This document shows, piece by piece, positions 51,127-60,578 of a stretch of DNA of 64,000 bases. Position 1 is the stretch's first letter; each line of letters begins with the position of its first letter. Below the pieces are notes generated by a model. That model ran no database searches, had not been told where the DNA came from, and saw only the letters and a program-made list of their open reading frames with translations. The position numbers and the translations under genes were made by a program. Location of the stretch: assembly GCA_002753735.1 (NCBI GenBank), contig PEAN01000013.1:6625-70624 (forward strand). Direction: 5' to 3'. The stretch is from Magnetococcales bacterium DCbin4 (GTDB lineage Bacteria > Pseudomonadota > Magnetococcia > Magnetococcales > UBA8363).

Positions 51127-52212
51127 ATGCTGAAAGAAACCTGGTGGCGATGGCGGCATCTGTTGGCCAACGAATGGCAGGGGCGCCGACATCGGCAGGT
51201 CTACTTTGTCACCGATTCCGCCAACTGGTCGTTCAAATGGGACGCCCATTACATCACGACCGGCCTGAGTCAGCGGATCGGTGCGGCAGTTCCCACCCTG
51301 ACGACCCCCTGGCATTTGCGCCATCAGATCATTGTGTTTGGCAACCGCTATCCCTGGTTTTTCGGCCCCAGGAACCGGCTGCATCGATCCAATACCCTGT
51401 TTCTGACCTGGTTTCATGGCGATCCTGACGATCCCGATCCAAACATGCGTACCATGTTCGATCAACTGCCCCAGGCCCTTGATCCCATGGTTGGGATCGT
51501 GGTGACCTGTTCCATTTCCCGCGATATTTTGCTGCGGTATGGGGTTTTGGAGACCAAACTGGTGACCATCCCTCTGGGGGTGGATTTGAATCGGTTTACA
51601 CCGCCCACTCCGGAACAAAGACGTTTGAGTCGCCAGTCTTTGGAGATTTCCGATGAGATGTTTTGCATTGGTTCGTTTCAAAAGGATGGCACCGGCTGGG
51701 GGGATGGCCAAACCCCCAAACTGGTCAAGGGACCCGATGTCTTTTTGGAAACCCTGTCCCGGTTAACCATCCCCCGTCATCGGCTGATGGTGTTGTTGAC
51801 GGGACCGGCCCGGGGGTATGTCAAACAGGGGTTGACACAAATGGGGATCCCTTGGCGGCATCGTTTTCTCGATGATTACCATGAGATCGTCTCCTGTTAT
51901 CATGCCCTGGATGCCTACCTGATCGGTTCGCGTGCCGAAGGGGGACCCAAGGCATTGCCGGAAAGTTGGGCCTGTGGTGTGCCGGTGGTTTCGACCCGGG
52001 TGGGGATGCCCGCCGACTGCATTCAGTCGGGAAGCAACGGTTTTCTGGCAGATATCGAAGATACCCATTCCCTGGCTACGGCTTTGGACACCCTGTTTTT
52101 CCAGCCCGATCTGTACCAGAGTTGCCGACAGGGGGGATTGACTTCGGTGCGCGGTTTGGACTGGAGTATCATTGCCGACGGATATTTCCAGATGATCAAG
52201 GAGCACCTGTGA
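51127..52212 (+). CDS. Glycosyltransferase family 4 protein
   Basis: This 361-residue protein has an N-terminal part unlike the preceding enzyme (VTDSANWSFKWDAHYITTGL, FLTWFHGDPDDPDPNMRTMF), and then a standard GT4 donor domain: IPLGVDLNRF, IGSFQKDGTGWGDG, LIGSRAEGGPKALPESWACG, VVSTRVGMPAD. The final E-x7-E element is present as EGGPKALPE. The sugar is unknown. It is transcribed together with, or just after, the first GT4 gene and ends directly against the stop of the convergent lipocalin-like gene. Confidence 0.88.
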   Translation: MLKETWWRWRHLLANEWQGRRHRQVYFVTDSANWSFKWDAHYITTGLSQRIGAAVPTLTTPWHLRHQIIVFGNRYPWFFGPRNRLHRSNTLFLTWFHGDPDDPDPNMRTMFDQLPQALDPMVGIVVTCSISRDILLRYGVLETKLVTIPLGVDLNRFTPPTPEQRRLSRQSLEISDEMFCIGSFQKDGTGWGDGQTPKLVKGPDVFLETLSRLTIPRHRLMVLLTGPARGYVKQGLTQMGIPWRHRFLDDYHEIVSCYHALDAYLIGSRAEGGPKALPESWACGVPVVSTRVGMPADCIQSGSNGFLADIEDTHSLATALDTLFFQPDLYQSCRQGGLTSVRGLDWSIIADGYFQMIKEHL

Positions 52213-53367
52213 TCAATGATAACCCGCCAGCTCCACGTAGCCATCACCTTGGACTTCCAGGCCGGCATGGACGCCTCGTACCTGCACCGCCCCTTCCCAA
52301 TAGCGGACCAACGTGCGGTTGAGTTCCTGATCCTGGATCCAGGGGGTAACCGAAAGATCGATCCCGACGGTAGCGACCCGCAACCGCCAGCCGGAGGGAT
52401 AGACAATTTCTGTTTTTGGACTGCGCCAGTGTCCCAGGGGATCGATGATCATCGCATCGTGGGCGAAGGGGATCCGTGTTCCATCGGGGTCGATCAGCGC
52501 GCCGGCGCTCAGGGTGCCGGTGGTTCCATTTTTCTCCCGCATCCGATAGAGCATCAGATCCCACCCGTCGGACAGGTGCAGGGCGAACCAATCCCATCCT
52601 TCCTGATGTTCATCCAAGGCACTGGTACTCCATTCGCGATCAAACCAGCTCATTCCCGTGACGGGAAATCGTTCGCCCTGGAGTGTTAACCATCCCGTGG
52701 TTTCCATGCGCGGCAAGGAATAGTAGTACGAGGCGTTACCCGGGCGTTCACTTTTTCGGCTGAGCCCGTTTTCGCCCTGCAACACGACCGGTTTGCGGGC
52801 GGTGAGGTTGAGATCAAGCGTGATGTCTTCATGATGTGCTGCAAGGTGCATGGTCGGGGCCAGGGGGGTTCCCCCGGTTGCGGCGATGGACCAGTCGCCC
52901 AGCCATACCCGGAACGGATCGGCCACCGCCCCTGCCAGGTCCATGGCGATCCGGGAAAAACGTTGTGCGTGATGAAATTGTTGTTTCTGGATATCGGTTA
53001 CCGCAAAATGTCCCATTTGCACCTGGGTGCTGCCCCACTTTGAGGTTCGTTCCATGGGTTTGGGTGTCAGGGCCAGGCGGAAGAGGGTCAATTCATAGCC
53101 GAACCGGCGTTCCCCGACCTCCGTTGCCAGGGTTCCGGTCATGTACCACCATTCATGTTTGAATTGGGGATGGGGACCATGATCCGCAGGGAAATGGAAT
53201 GGCCGGGGGGTGGTGGCGCGATCAAAACCGGCATCATCGCCCCCACCCAGCAAAGAGGTCATGACTGCATCCGGGTCGGAACGGTGTCCATTGTCGAATC
53301 GGGTCATGGCGGCAATCAGAACGACCGCCATGACGACAACGACCATCACGATCCATCTTTTACGCAT
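52213..53367 (-). CDS. CrtC/AttH-like lipocalin-domain protein of an ABC exporter cluster
   Basis: This 384-residue exported protein starts MRKRWIVMVVVVMAVVLIAA (signal or membrane anchor). The two-lobe lipocalin-like fold of the hydroxyneurosporene-synthase/AttH group is recognisable by PHPQFKHEWWYMTGTL, RFGYELTLFRLAL, GMSWFDREWSTSALDE and GWDWFALHLSDGWDLMLYRMR. No carotenoid genes are nearby. Instead it follows an FtsX-type permease and an ATPase, the standard AttEFGH-like arrangement, so a role in lipid or lipoprotein transport is more likely than carotenoid hydration. Confidence 0.82.
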   Translation of the reverse strand: MRKRWIVMVVVVMAVVLIAAMTRFDNGHRSDPDAVMTSLLGGGDDAGFDRATTPRPFHFPADHGPHPQFKHEWWYMTGTLATEVGERRFGYELTLFRLALTPKPMERTSKWGSTQVQMGHFAVTDIQKQQFHHAQRFSRIAMDLAGAVADPFRVWLGDWSIAATGGTPLAPTMHLAAHHEDITLDLNLTARKPVVLQGENGLSRKSERPGNASYYYSLPRMETTGWLTLQGERFPVTGMSWFDREWSTSALDEHQEGWDWFALHLSDGWDLMLYRMREKNGTTGTLSAGALIDPDGTRIPFAHDAMIIDPLGHWRSPKTEIVYPSGWRLRVATVGIDLSVTPWIQDQELNRTLVRYWEGAVQVRGVHAGLEVQGDGYVELAGYH

Positions 53368-53408
53368 GTGTAACCCCCAGATCCCTTTTTTCCTTGATTG
53401 GTTTCCCG

Positions 53409-55958
53409 TTATCCCTGTTCCCGCAACGCCTCCAGGGGAGGTGTCCGGGCCATGTGCCATGAGGGAATGAGCCCCGCCAGCAGGGCGGTGGGGACCGCAA
53501 TGACCATGGCCTGAAGGATCATGGCGGGGCTGGTGGTCATCTGGAGGCTCCAACCGAAGGAGCGATGGTTGATCACCTCGACCAGGAGCAGGCCCATGAA
53601 CCACCCCAGGGGCATGGCGATCCCTCCGGCGATGATCCCCATGAAGGTGGTTTCCAACAGGTTCAGGCGCAACACCTCCCCCCGCGTCATCCCCAGGGCG
53701 CGAAACACCGCCAGCTCCCGGGTTCGTTCCAGTTGAATGGCCATCAGCGCGGTCCATATGCCAAAAAAAGCGATGACGACACTCAACAGGCGCAACACCC
53801 GGGTCACTGCAAAGGTGCGATCAAAAATTTCCAGGGAAGCTTCGCGCAATCCGCGATTGGACTGGATTTCAAGTGAATGTGCAGGCCCTGCAGCCAGGTT
53901 GAGCCGGTCCATGACCGTTTCCACCGTTTCTCCCGCACGGATCCGGATGCCCATGCTGGCCATGGCAGGGTCGTCCCAGTAGCGGGCAAACAGGGTACGG
54001 CTGACGGTGATGGAACCGGTATCGGCGCGGAAATCGGCATGGATTCCGGCGATGGGAAAGGAATGCAGACCGGTGGGGGTGGGGAGTTCCAATGTGGCAC
54101 CGACATCAAGCTTGCGGCGAAAGGCCAGCGATTCAGAGATCACAACGATCTCCCCTCGTTGAAAAGGGGGCCAGAGATCTTGTGCATTTCCCTTGAGAAA
54201 CCAACGTTCGGAAAACCGGGCCTGGTCAATATCAAGGACGAACAGATTGAGCAATCCTTCCGGGGTATCCAGGGAGACCCGGCGTCCCAGACCGACGCTT
54301 TCGATCCCTGGTACCCGGGAGAGGGTCGCGATCAGTTCAGGATCCAAAATTCCCACCTCCACTCCGGCCCCGGTCGAAGTTTCCCCGGTGGAGACATAAA
54401 TGTCGGAGGCGACCGTTTCCGTCAACCATCGTTCCACCGTATCGCGAAAGCTTTCCACCAGGATTCCCATGCCGATGGTGGTTGCCACCGATAGGGTCAA
54501 GGCGGCTACGGCGACCCCGGTCCGGCTCAGGTTGCGCGGCACTGCGCCCAAGGCGAGGGTCCAGGTCCAGGGGAGCCAACGGCGGACCATGGGTTGGATC
54601 CATCCGACCAACAGCATCATGGTGGTCGGTACCAGGAGTGCGGCGCCGACGGTGAAACAACCCAGGGCGGCGAATCCGGCATAAAGATTTTGGCCGGGGA
54701 GCAATAGAATGAGTCCACCCAGGAGCAGGATACCCGCTCCCCAGCGGCCTGCACGTTGAACTCCTTGTTGGACCGTATGTTCCAGTGTTGAACGGGTCAG
54801 GGCGAGGGAGGGGGGGATGGCGACCGCCTCCCAGGCGGCGGGCCAGGTGGCAATCAGGGTGGCTCCGATACCGAGCAGACCCCCTTTGGCCAGGGACCAG
54901 GGATCGAGGGGCAACCGGGTGACCTGGAGTTCAAAATAAAGATCATTGATGGTTTGAACCACCAGTCCCAGCAATCCTTGGCCCAGGGCCAGGCCAAGGA
55001 GCAGGCCCAGAAGGGTTCCCGGAATCCCCAGGAGGAGGCCGTCGGCGAAGAGTTGTACCAATAATTCCTGCCGCGTCACCCCCTGGGCGCGCAGGAGCCC
55101 GATGATATGGCGGCGGCGGACGACCGAAAAGGTGATGGTATTGAAAATAATGAACATCCCCACCATCAATGCCAGCATTCCCAGGACCGCCAGGTTCAGC
55201 CGGAAGGATTCGGTCAATCCTTCCAGTGCCCGGGTACGGCGTTCCGTTTCGATCCAGCGTGTGTGTTTTGGTGCCGGGGGCAGGGGGGATCCGGGGGTCA
55301 ACACCAGATCAATCCGGGTCAGCCGACCTTGAAAATCAAGCAGTTCCTGGGCGCTGGCCACATCCATCACCAGGGTATCGGCCAATCCTTGGCGGATCAG
55401 CGGATCGGAAACATCCAACAGTCCAATGATGGTGATTTCATGTTTTTTTTCACCGACCTTAAGTGGCATCGTATCGCCGGCCCTGATGCCAAATCGTGTC
55501 GCGGTCCGGGTTGAAAGGAGGGCGGTCCCGGGAATGGTCACCAGGGATTTGAGATCGACTCCCCGGGTATTTCGCGTCAGGTGGGGGCGGATGGGGGCAT
55601 CGGCGATGGGGTCCACTCCCATGATGCGCAAGGTCCGGTCGGGAAAGGTGACCAAACGGGCGACCCCTTCAACGATGGGGGCCGCCTGTTGGACGCCATC
55701 TGCCCAGCGCAGGGGGCCGAACAGGTGTTCCTCCATTCCCGTTGTCGGTCCCGACAATCGATGGGTGGTATGCCCTGACAGGGAGGCCATTGTCAGGCGC
55801 ATCGCCCGCATGGCCCCTTCGTTGGCCAGATCGACTGCGGTGACGACGGCGACTCCCAAGGCGATCCCGAACATGGCCAGAATGGTCATCCAGGGATGCC
55901 CAAGGAAATGCCTCAGGCTGGAGCGGAGCAGAAGGGGGGTGGCAAAGGGGTGTTTCAT
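53409..55958 (-). CDS. ABC transporter permease, FtsX/MacB type (double)
   Basis: This 849-residue permease has an N-terminal helix (MTILAMFGIALGVAVVTAVDLA), a large periplasmic MacB-PCD-like domain, three central helices with FtsX-type VVRRRHIIGLLRAQGVTRQEL, then a second repeat of the same layout (ILVESFRDTVERWLTETVA ... RTRELAVFRALGMTRGEVL). Duplicated FtsX permeases of this size work with a LolD-like ATPase and move lipids or lipoproteins rather than pump solutes. The gene starts 56 nt after the ATPase gene and ends 41 nt before the lipocalin-like gene. Confidence 0.88.
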   Translation of the reverse strand: MKHPFATPLLLRSSLRHFLGHPWMTILAMFGIALGVAVVTAVDLANEGAMRAMRLTMASLSGHTTHRLSGPTTGMEEHLFGPLRWADGVQQAAPIVEGVARLVTFPDRTLRIMGVDPIADAPIRPHLTRNTRGVDLKSLVTIPGTALLSTRTATRFGIRAGDTMPLKVGEKKHEITIIGLLDVSDPLIRQGLADTLVMDVASAQELLDFQGRLTRIDLVLTPGSPLPPAPKHTRWIETERRTRALEGLTESFRLNLAVLGMLALMVGMFIIFNTITFSVVRRRHIIGLLRAQGVTRQELLVQLFADGLLLGIPGTLLGLLLGLALGQGLLGLVVQTINDLYFELQVTRLPLDPWSLAKGGLLGIGATLIATWPAAWEAVAIPPSLALTRSTLEHTVQQGVQRAGRWGAGILLLGGLILLLPGQNLYAGFAALGCFTVGAALLVPTTMMLLVGWIQPMVRRWLPWTWTLALGAVPRNLSRTGVAVAALTLSVATTIGMGILVESFRDTVERWLTETVASDIYVSTGETSTGAGVEVGILDPELIATLSRVPGIESVGLGRRVSLDTPEGLLNLFVLDIDQARFSERWFLKGNAQDLWPPFQRGEIVVISESLAFRRKLDVGATLELPTPTGLHSFPIAGIHADFRADTGSITVSRTLFARYWDDPAMASMGIRIRAGETVETVMDRLNLAAGPAHSLEIQSNRGLREASLEIFDRTFAVTRVLRLLSVVIAFFGIWTALMAIQLERTRELAVFRALGMTRGEVLRLNLLETTFMGIIAGGIAMPLGWFMGLLLVEVINHRSFGWSLQMTTSPAMILQAMVIAVPTALLAGLIPSWHMARTPPLEALREQG

Positions 55959-56014
55959 GTGCGATCCGATTCATGATTATGATCAAGAAATGATCGTCAT
56001 TCATGTCAAGCCTT

Positions 56015-56722
56015 CTACAACGCATCCTGGCGGATGGAGGCATGCAGTCGTCCCCGTTCCATGGTGAGGATGTGATGGGCTTGTTGCGCAAAAAGTGTGC
56101 TGTGGGTGACCATGATCAAGGTTTGGCGCTGCTCCAGGACGAGTTGGGTCATCAGGTTGAGTACTGCGCTTGCCGTTTCCTGGTCAAGGTTGCCCGTCGG
56201 TTCATCGGCTAAAAGAAGACGTGGCCGATGGACCAGCGCCCGGGCGATGGCGACCCGTTGGCGTTCCCCGCCCGAAAGACGGTCGGGAAAGGTCGTCGCG
56301 CGATCCGCCAATCCCACCCGTTGGAGCAATTGCATGGCCCATTGTTGACCTGCTGCATCCGCCCGTGCCATCAATTGCAGCGGGAAAAGGACGTTTTCCA
56401 GGACATTCAATGTGGGGATCAGATTGAAAAATTGAAAGATGAAACCGATGTGGTGGCGGCGGAACAGCGTTCGCTGCCGATCATCCATTGCCGTCAGTTC
56501 GGTGGGACCGATGCGAATGGTTCCGCCATCGGGGAGATCCATGCCGCTGATGAGGTTCAACAGGGTGGTTTTTCCCGATCCCGACCGCCCGATGACCGCC
56601 GTGATCTCCCCTTGATTGAAGTTCGCTTCCAGATCCTGCAACACCGCGACGTTGCGTTCCCCCTCGCGATAGGATTTGTGGATGCCCTGCAAGGAAACCA
56701 GGGTGTGTTCATTCCATGGCAT
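56015..56722 (-). CDS. ABC transporter ATP-binding protein, LolD/MacB-like
   Basis: This is a 235-residue ATPase. Walker A is IGRSGSGKTTLLN (about residues 41-53), the signature is LSGGERQRVAIARAL, Walker B is LLLADEPTGNLD and the switch His is in MVTHST. The TGNLD ending of Walker B is typical of the MacB/LolD/FtsE group. With the following permease and lipocalin-like protein it forms a three-gene mechanotransmission-type ABC system. Confidence 0.92.
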   Translation of the reverse strand: MPWNEHTLVSLQGIHKSYREGERNVAVLQDLEANFNQGEITAVIGRSGSGKTTLLNLISGMDLPDGGTIRIGPTELTAMDDRQRTLFRRHHIGFIFQFFNLIPTLNVLENVLFPLQLMARADAAGQQWAMQLLQRVGLADRATTFPDRLSGGERQRVAIARALVHRPRLLLADEPTGNLDQETASAVLNLMTQLVLEQRQTLIMVTHSTLFAQQAHHILTMERGRLHASIRQDAL

Positions 56723-56917
56723 GGGAGAAACAACCCTCGGGTTGGGTGGTGGGATGACCGGAGATTCTACTTCAGATCCCGATGGGGTTCACTGGTATCG
56801 GATCATAAATAAGCAAAAAATCAAAGTAACTTTGTTTTGACCGGTTGCCTTCAAAGCCAGCGGCAGGCATGCTGTTGCCCTGGCCAAGGGATGGGTGGCT
56901 GCGAAAGGAGTGGGCAG

Positions 56918-58111
56918 ATGACGGATGCGGAATTGGAACTCTTTCTGGATGATCTGGAATCAGACCGGGTTGAACGCAAGGAGTCGGAAAAGGCGGGAGA
57001 CAAGATTTGTCAGGCGATTTGCGCCTTTGCCAACGATATGCCAGACCATCGGTTGCCTGGCGTGATCTTCGTGGGCGTCAAGGATCAGGGTTCTTTTGCC
57101 GGACTTGCCATCACCGATCAACTGTTACAAAACCTTTCCGCCATGCGTTCGGATGGCAATATTGTTCCACTCCCGGCCATGACGGTGCAAAAGCGAAACA
57201 TTAGAGGGACAGATCTGGCGGTGATCATTGTGCAACCGAGCGAGAGTCCGCCGGTCCGATTCAAGGGGACGGTTTGGATCCGTGTCGGACCGCGCAGGGC
57301 CATCGCCAACCTGGACGAAGAACGCCGATTATCGGAAAAACGACGTTATAAAGATTTGCCCGGGGATATCCATCCCATCCGCTCCGCTCCCATGGATGGA
57401 CTGGACGAATTTTTGTTTCTTCGCAGGTATCTCCCAACAGCCGTTTCTTCCCTGGTGTTGGCACAGAACCATCGTAGCCTTGAAGACCAATTGATTGCGA
57501 CCAAATTTGCCCATCCCGGTCCGCCAGTCTGCCCTACGGTCCTTGGTGAATTGACGATTGGAAAGGATCCCACCGATTGGATTCCCGGGGCGTTTGTTCA
57601 ATTCATCTGGATTGATGGTCATGAACTGGGTGACCCGGTGCAATCCTCGCAAGAATTGCGGTTGCCCATGCCTGAGTTGCTGCGGGAGATTGACCAATTG
57701 TTGAAAATCAATATCCATGTCGCGGTGGACATGACCACGGATTCCACGGAACGCCGACAACCCGATTATCCCCTGGTCGCTTTGCAACAAATGGTTCGCA
57801 ATGCCGTATTGCATCGATCCTACGATCAGGGCAATACCCCGGTGCGCATCTATTGGTTCAAGGATCGGGTGGAAATTTTCAATCCCGGAGGCCCCTATGG
57901 GCAGGTGACAAAAAAAAATTTTGGTCAACCCGGGGCCTATGGCGATTGTAATCCGAATCTGGCCACGGTACTCAAAGATCTTGGCTATGTTCAACAGTTT
58001 GGCATGGGGATCAGTCTCACCCGGAAAGCAATGGCGGGGAATGGTAATCCACCACCAGAATTTCTGGTTGAAGAAACCCATGTGGGCGTCATCTTGAGGA
58101 AACGTTCATGA
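56918..58111 (+). CDS. AlbA_2 (Schlafen-like) domain protein with HATPase-type C-terminal domain
   Basis: This is a 397-residue soluble protein. The N-terminal ~130 residues are an AlbA_2 domain: ERKESEKAGDKICQAICAFA, DHRLPGVIFVGVKDQG, VRFKGTVWIRVGPRRAIA. The C-terminal part has VALQQMVRNAVLHRSYDQGN, VRIYWFKDRVEIFNPGG and GMGISLTRKAM, the GHKL-like fold common in putative regulators with this architecture. AAAGGAG precedes the ATG. Its stop overlaps the start of the ParA-like gene by ATGA, so the two products very likely act together. Function unknown; transcription control or defence are both possible. Confidence 0.82.
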   Translation: MTDAELELFLDDLESDRVERKESEKAGDKICQAICAFANDMPDHRLPGVIFVGVKDQGSFAGLAITDQLLQNLSAMRSDGNIVPLPAMTVQKRNIRGTDLAVIIVQPSESPPVRFKGTVWIRVGPRRAIANLDEERRLSEKRRYKDLPGDIHPIRSAPMDGLDEFLFLRRYLPTAVSSLVLAQNHRSLEDQLIATKFAHPGPPVCPTVLGELTIGKDPTDWIPGAFVQFIWIDGHELGDPVQSSQELRLPMPELLREIDQLLKINIHVAVDMTTDSTERRQPDYPLVALQQMVRNAVLHRSYDQGNTPVRIYWFKDRVEIFNPGGPYGQVTKKNFGQPGAYGDCNPNLATVLKDLGYVQQFGMGISLTRKAMAGNGNPPPEFLVEETHVGVILRKRS

Positions 58112-59121
58112 GTGTTCCAGTCATCGCGTTTTTTAATAACAAAGGCGGCGTGGGCAAGACTTCCCTGGTGTACCACGTATCCTGGATGATGTCCGAGTTG
58201 GGTTTGTGTGTCGTGGCGGCCGATCTGGATCCGCAGAGCAACCTTTCCACAGCGTTTCTCGAAGAAGAACCTCTGGAATTGTTGTGGTCGGCAAATGGGC
58301 ATGATACGACGATTTTTGGGGCCATCAAGCCACTCAAGGAAGGCGAAAGCGATGTTGCCGAGCCAAAGCTCTTCAAAATAAATGATCGCTTGCACCTGTT
58401 GCCGGGAGACATGATGTTGTCCCGATTCGAGGATGACCTGTCGGAAACCTGGCCCAAATGTCTTGACGGTGATATACGGGCGTTTCGAATCACTTCCGCA
58501 TTTTGGCGACTATTACAAAATGGAGCGCGACAGTGTGCGGCGGATGTGGTGTTGGTGGATCTGGGACCCGATCTCGGGGCCATCAATCGGTCCGCCATGG
58601 TTGCCTCAGATGTTTTGGTCATCCCCCTGGGGCCGGATCTTTATTCGTTGCAGGGGTTGCACAACCTCGGGCCTGCTTTGCGTCTTTGGCGTAAGGATTG
58701 GAAAAAACGGTTGGATGAAATTCCCGATCCCAAGCTGGTCATGCCCCAGGGAACCATGAAGCCGATTGGTTATATTGTCATGCAGCATTCGGTGCGACTG
58801 GATCGTCCCGTCAAGGCGTATGACAAATGGGTCAATCGTATGCCGGGAGATTATCGGGAATTCGTTCTGAACGAATCCATCCCGGAAGGGGTGAAGGTTG
58901 CCAACGATCCCCATTGTTTCATGCTGCTGAAACATTACCGCAGTCTCATGCCCATGGCCCAGGAGGTACGTAAACCCATCTTTCACCTGAAACCGGCGGA
59001 TGGTGCCTTGGGTGCGCATACCTACGCGGTTCAAGAGGCTTACCGGGATTTTGAAAAACTTTCACGGGAAATCGCCAAACGGGCCGGGATTCCCATTGAA
59101 GGCGCGATTTCGACGGAATAA
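58108..59121 (+). CDS. ParA/Soj-family ATPase
   Basis: This 337-residue ATPase has the deviant Walker A FNNKGGVGKTSLV (about residues 9-21), the A' motif VAADLDPQSNLS and the Walker B region VVLVDLGPDLGAINR. It is about 70 residues longer than typical chromosomal ParA, with extra C-terminal helices (HTYAVQEAYRDFEKLSREIA). No parB or centromere-like repeat is visible nearby. The overlap with the AlbA_2 protein suggests a paired module that is neither a chromosome-partition locus nor a flagellar MinD/FlhG locus. Confidence 0.88.
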   Translation: MSVPVIAFFNNKGGVGKTSLVYHVSWMMSELGLCVVAADLDPQSNLSTAFLEEEPLELLWSANGHDTTIFGAIKPLKEGESDVAEPKLFKINDRLHLLPGDMMLSRFEDDLSETWPKCLDGDIRAFRITSAFWRLLQNGARQCAADVVLVDLGPDLGAINRSAMVASDVLVIPLGPDLYSLQGLHNLGPALRLWRKDWKKRLDEIPDPKLVMPQGTMKPIGYIVMQHSVRLDRPVKAYDKWVNRMPGDYREFVLNESIPEGVKVANDPHCFMLLKHYRSLMPMAQEVRKPIFHLKPADGALGAHTYAVQEAYRDFEKLSREIAKRAGIPIEGAISTE

Positions 59122-59147
59122 CAGCTCTGGTTTGTTTATTGTTGCTT

Positions 59148-59199
59148 TTCAGCACCCCCTTTACATTGAAATTATTGAAAGGAAAAAGGGGGTGCTGAA
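59148..59199. terminator. Bidirectional terminator between parA-like gene and apaH
   Basis: TTCAGCACCCCCTTT (59148-59162) and AAAGGGGGTGCTGAA (59185-59199) are perfect 15-bp arms around a 22-nt loop that contains ATTATTGAAAGGAA, the edge motif of the local repeat family. It separates two convergent genes. Confidence 0.75.
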
Positions 59200-59213
59200 T
59201 CGTTACTGTTTTT

Positions 59214-60083
59214 CTACCCTTCTCCACCCGCGTCGGTCCTGGAATGATTCGGGCAATCCACCTGGGTCACGGGCAGATCGGGATGGTCCAGGCGGATCGC
59301 GGTCAGACGCCCCCCATAGACGCACCCCGTATCCAATCCCTTGGAATGGGGATGAAGTGCCAATCCCACCGCTGCCCAATGGCCGTAGACCACCCGTTCC
59401 CCGGAGGTCCAACGGCGCACCTGATACCATGGTTGAAAGGAAAAGCCCACGGGCGGTGGCGCATAAGGGTCGGATAAGCCTGCTTTTTTTGCCTCTTCCG
59501 GCCATACCGGACGACCATCGGGGGCCGTCAGCCGGATCCGGGTGAACACGGTCTGATCATCTTTGGCGATGCGCAGTGGGTCGGGTGGTTCCGTGGGATC
59601 CACCGTTCGTTTCGCGGCAGGGGCATAGAATGTTTCCAGGCGATCCAATCCACCCGCCTGACGCATGACCTTGCCCGCCCGGGTCATCGCTTCGTCCAGG
59701 GACCATGAAGGATGCACCCCCGCATGCACGACGACAAATCCGGTTTCCCGATCCTGCAACATCAATGGCAAGCGGCTGATCCAGTCGAGCAAAGTGTCGC
59801 GATCGGAAACCCGGGTCAACGTTTTCTGCCAGGGTTCAACCGGAGGGGCATCGACCGCCGCCATTTGCCGGAGGAGATTGACTTCATGATTGCCCATCAC
59901 GACTTCAGCCCGGGTTCCCAGGCTGCGAATGAATCGCAGACACTCCAAAGAATTGGGACCCCGATTGACCAGGTCACCGACGAACAACAGGCGGTCCCGG
60001 GCGGGATCGAATCTCAAGAGCTGCAACAGCCGTTGCAGTTCCAGAAGACATCCGTGAACATCACCGATGGCATAAACTGCCAC
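59214..60083 (-). CDS. apaH: Symmetrical bis(5'-nucleosyl)-tetraphosphatase
   Basis: ApaH splits Ap4A into two ADP and also removes Np4N caps from RNA. This 289-residue calcineurin-type phosphoesterase shows AIGDVHGC (about residues 4-11), VGDLVNRGPNS, VMGNHEVN and later VVHAGVHPSW and VYGHWAA, covering all metal and phosphate ligands. Length is normal. The start is a GTG at 60083. It is the last gene of a four-gene minus-strand run SulP, guanylate-kinase-like, CYTH, apaH. Confidence 0.94.
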   Translation of the reverse strand: MAVYAIGDVHGCLLELQRLLQLLRFDPARDRLLFVGDLVNRGPNSLECLRFIRSLGTRAEVVMGNHEVNLLRQMAAVDAPPVEPWQKTLTRVSDRDTLLDWISRLPLMLQDRETGFVVVHAGVHPSWSLDEAMTRAGKVMRQAGGLDRLETFYAPAAKRTVDPTEPPDPLRIAKDDQTVFTRIRLTAPDGRPVWPEEAKKAGLSDPYAPPPVGFSFQPWYQVRRWTSGERVVYGHWAAVGLALHPHSKGLDTGCVYGGRLTAIRLDHPDLPVTQVDCPNHSRTDAGGEG

Positions 60084-60086
60084 GAT

Positions 60087-60560
60087 TCATTTCCTTTCCC
60101 ATTGGCAATAGGGATGGGTTGCCAGATTGGAATTAAAGTAACGTGGATCGTCGGAAACCTCGATTCCCAACCAGGGAGGAATGGCAAAGGGTTGATCCGC
60201 TCGGTCCAATTCAATTTCAGCCAGCACCAGACCCTGATTTTCCCCCTCAAATTCATCGACAACCCATTCCGACGTGTCATGAATGAGATGATACCGTTGT
60301 TTTTCGATTAATGGCCTTAAACACAGGGTATCCAAAAGTTCCAACGCCTCCCGGGGGGGAATGGGGTATTCAAATTCACTTTTGACGGTACCGCGGGTTG
60401 GCCCCTTGATGGTCAGGGTGCCGGTCTCCCCGACAAGGCGAACACGAACGACCCGTTCTTTGTCGGTGGACAGGAATCCCTGTTTCAACCGGGTTACCGT
60501 GGCACCTGAACGCCAGCGATCATCCTTGACCAGGAAACGACGCTCGATTTCAATACCCAT
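60087..60560 (-). CDS. CYTH domain phosphatase
   Basis: This 157-residue protein begins with the CYTH signature EIERRFLV, followed by LKQGFLS, RVRLVGETGTLTIKGPTRG, EFEYPI, LIEKQRY, VDEFEGENQGLVLAEIEL and VSDDPRYFN. The charged tunnel residues of triphosphate-tunnel enzymes are all present. Bacterial members hydrolyse inorganic triphosphate or other triphosphate substrates. It lies 3 nt before apaH, so the two nucleotide or polyphosphate hydrolases are probably coexpressed. Confidence 0.9.
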   Translation of the reverse strand: MGIEIERRFLVKDDRWRSGATVTRLKQGFLSTDKERVVRVRLVGETGTLTIKGPTRGTVKSEFEYPIPPREALELLDTLCLRPLIEKQRYHLIHDTSEWVVDEFEGENQGLVLAEIELDRADQPFAIPPWLGIEVSDDPRYFNSNLATHPYCQWERK

Positions 60561-60578
60561 GGTGTGGATTCCATCCCG

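Noticed and set aside
52213-53367. The CrtC-like protein as a carotenoid hydratase
   Set aside because: No carotenoid gene is in the window and its neighbours are an FtsX-type permease and ATPase, as in AttEFGH-like exporters.
58108-59121. The ParA-like gene as chromosome or plasmid partition parA
   Set aside because: There is no parB, no parS-like palindromes and no replication gene nearby; the partner is an AlbA_2 protein.
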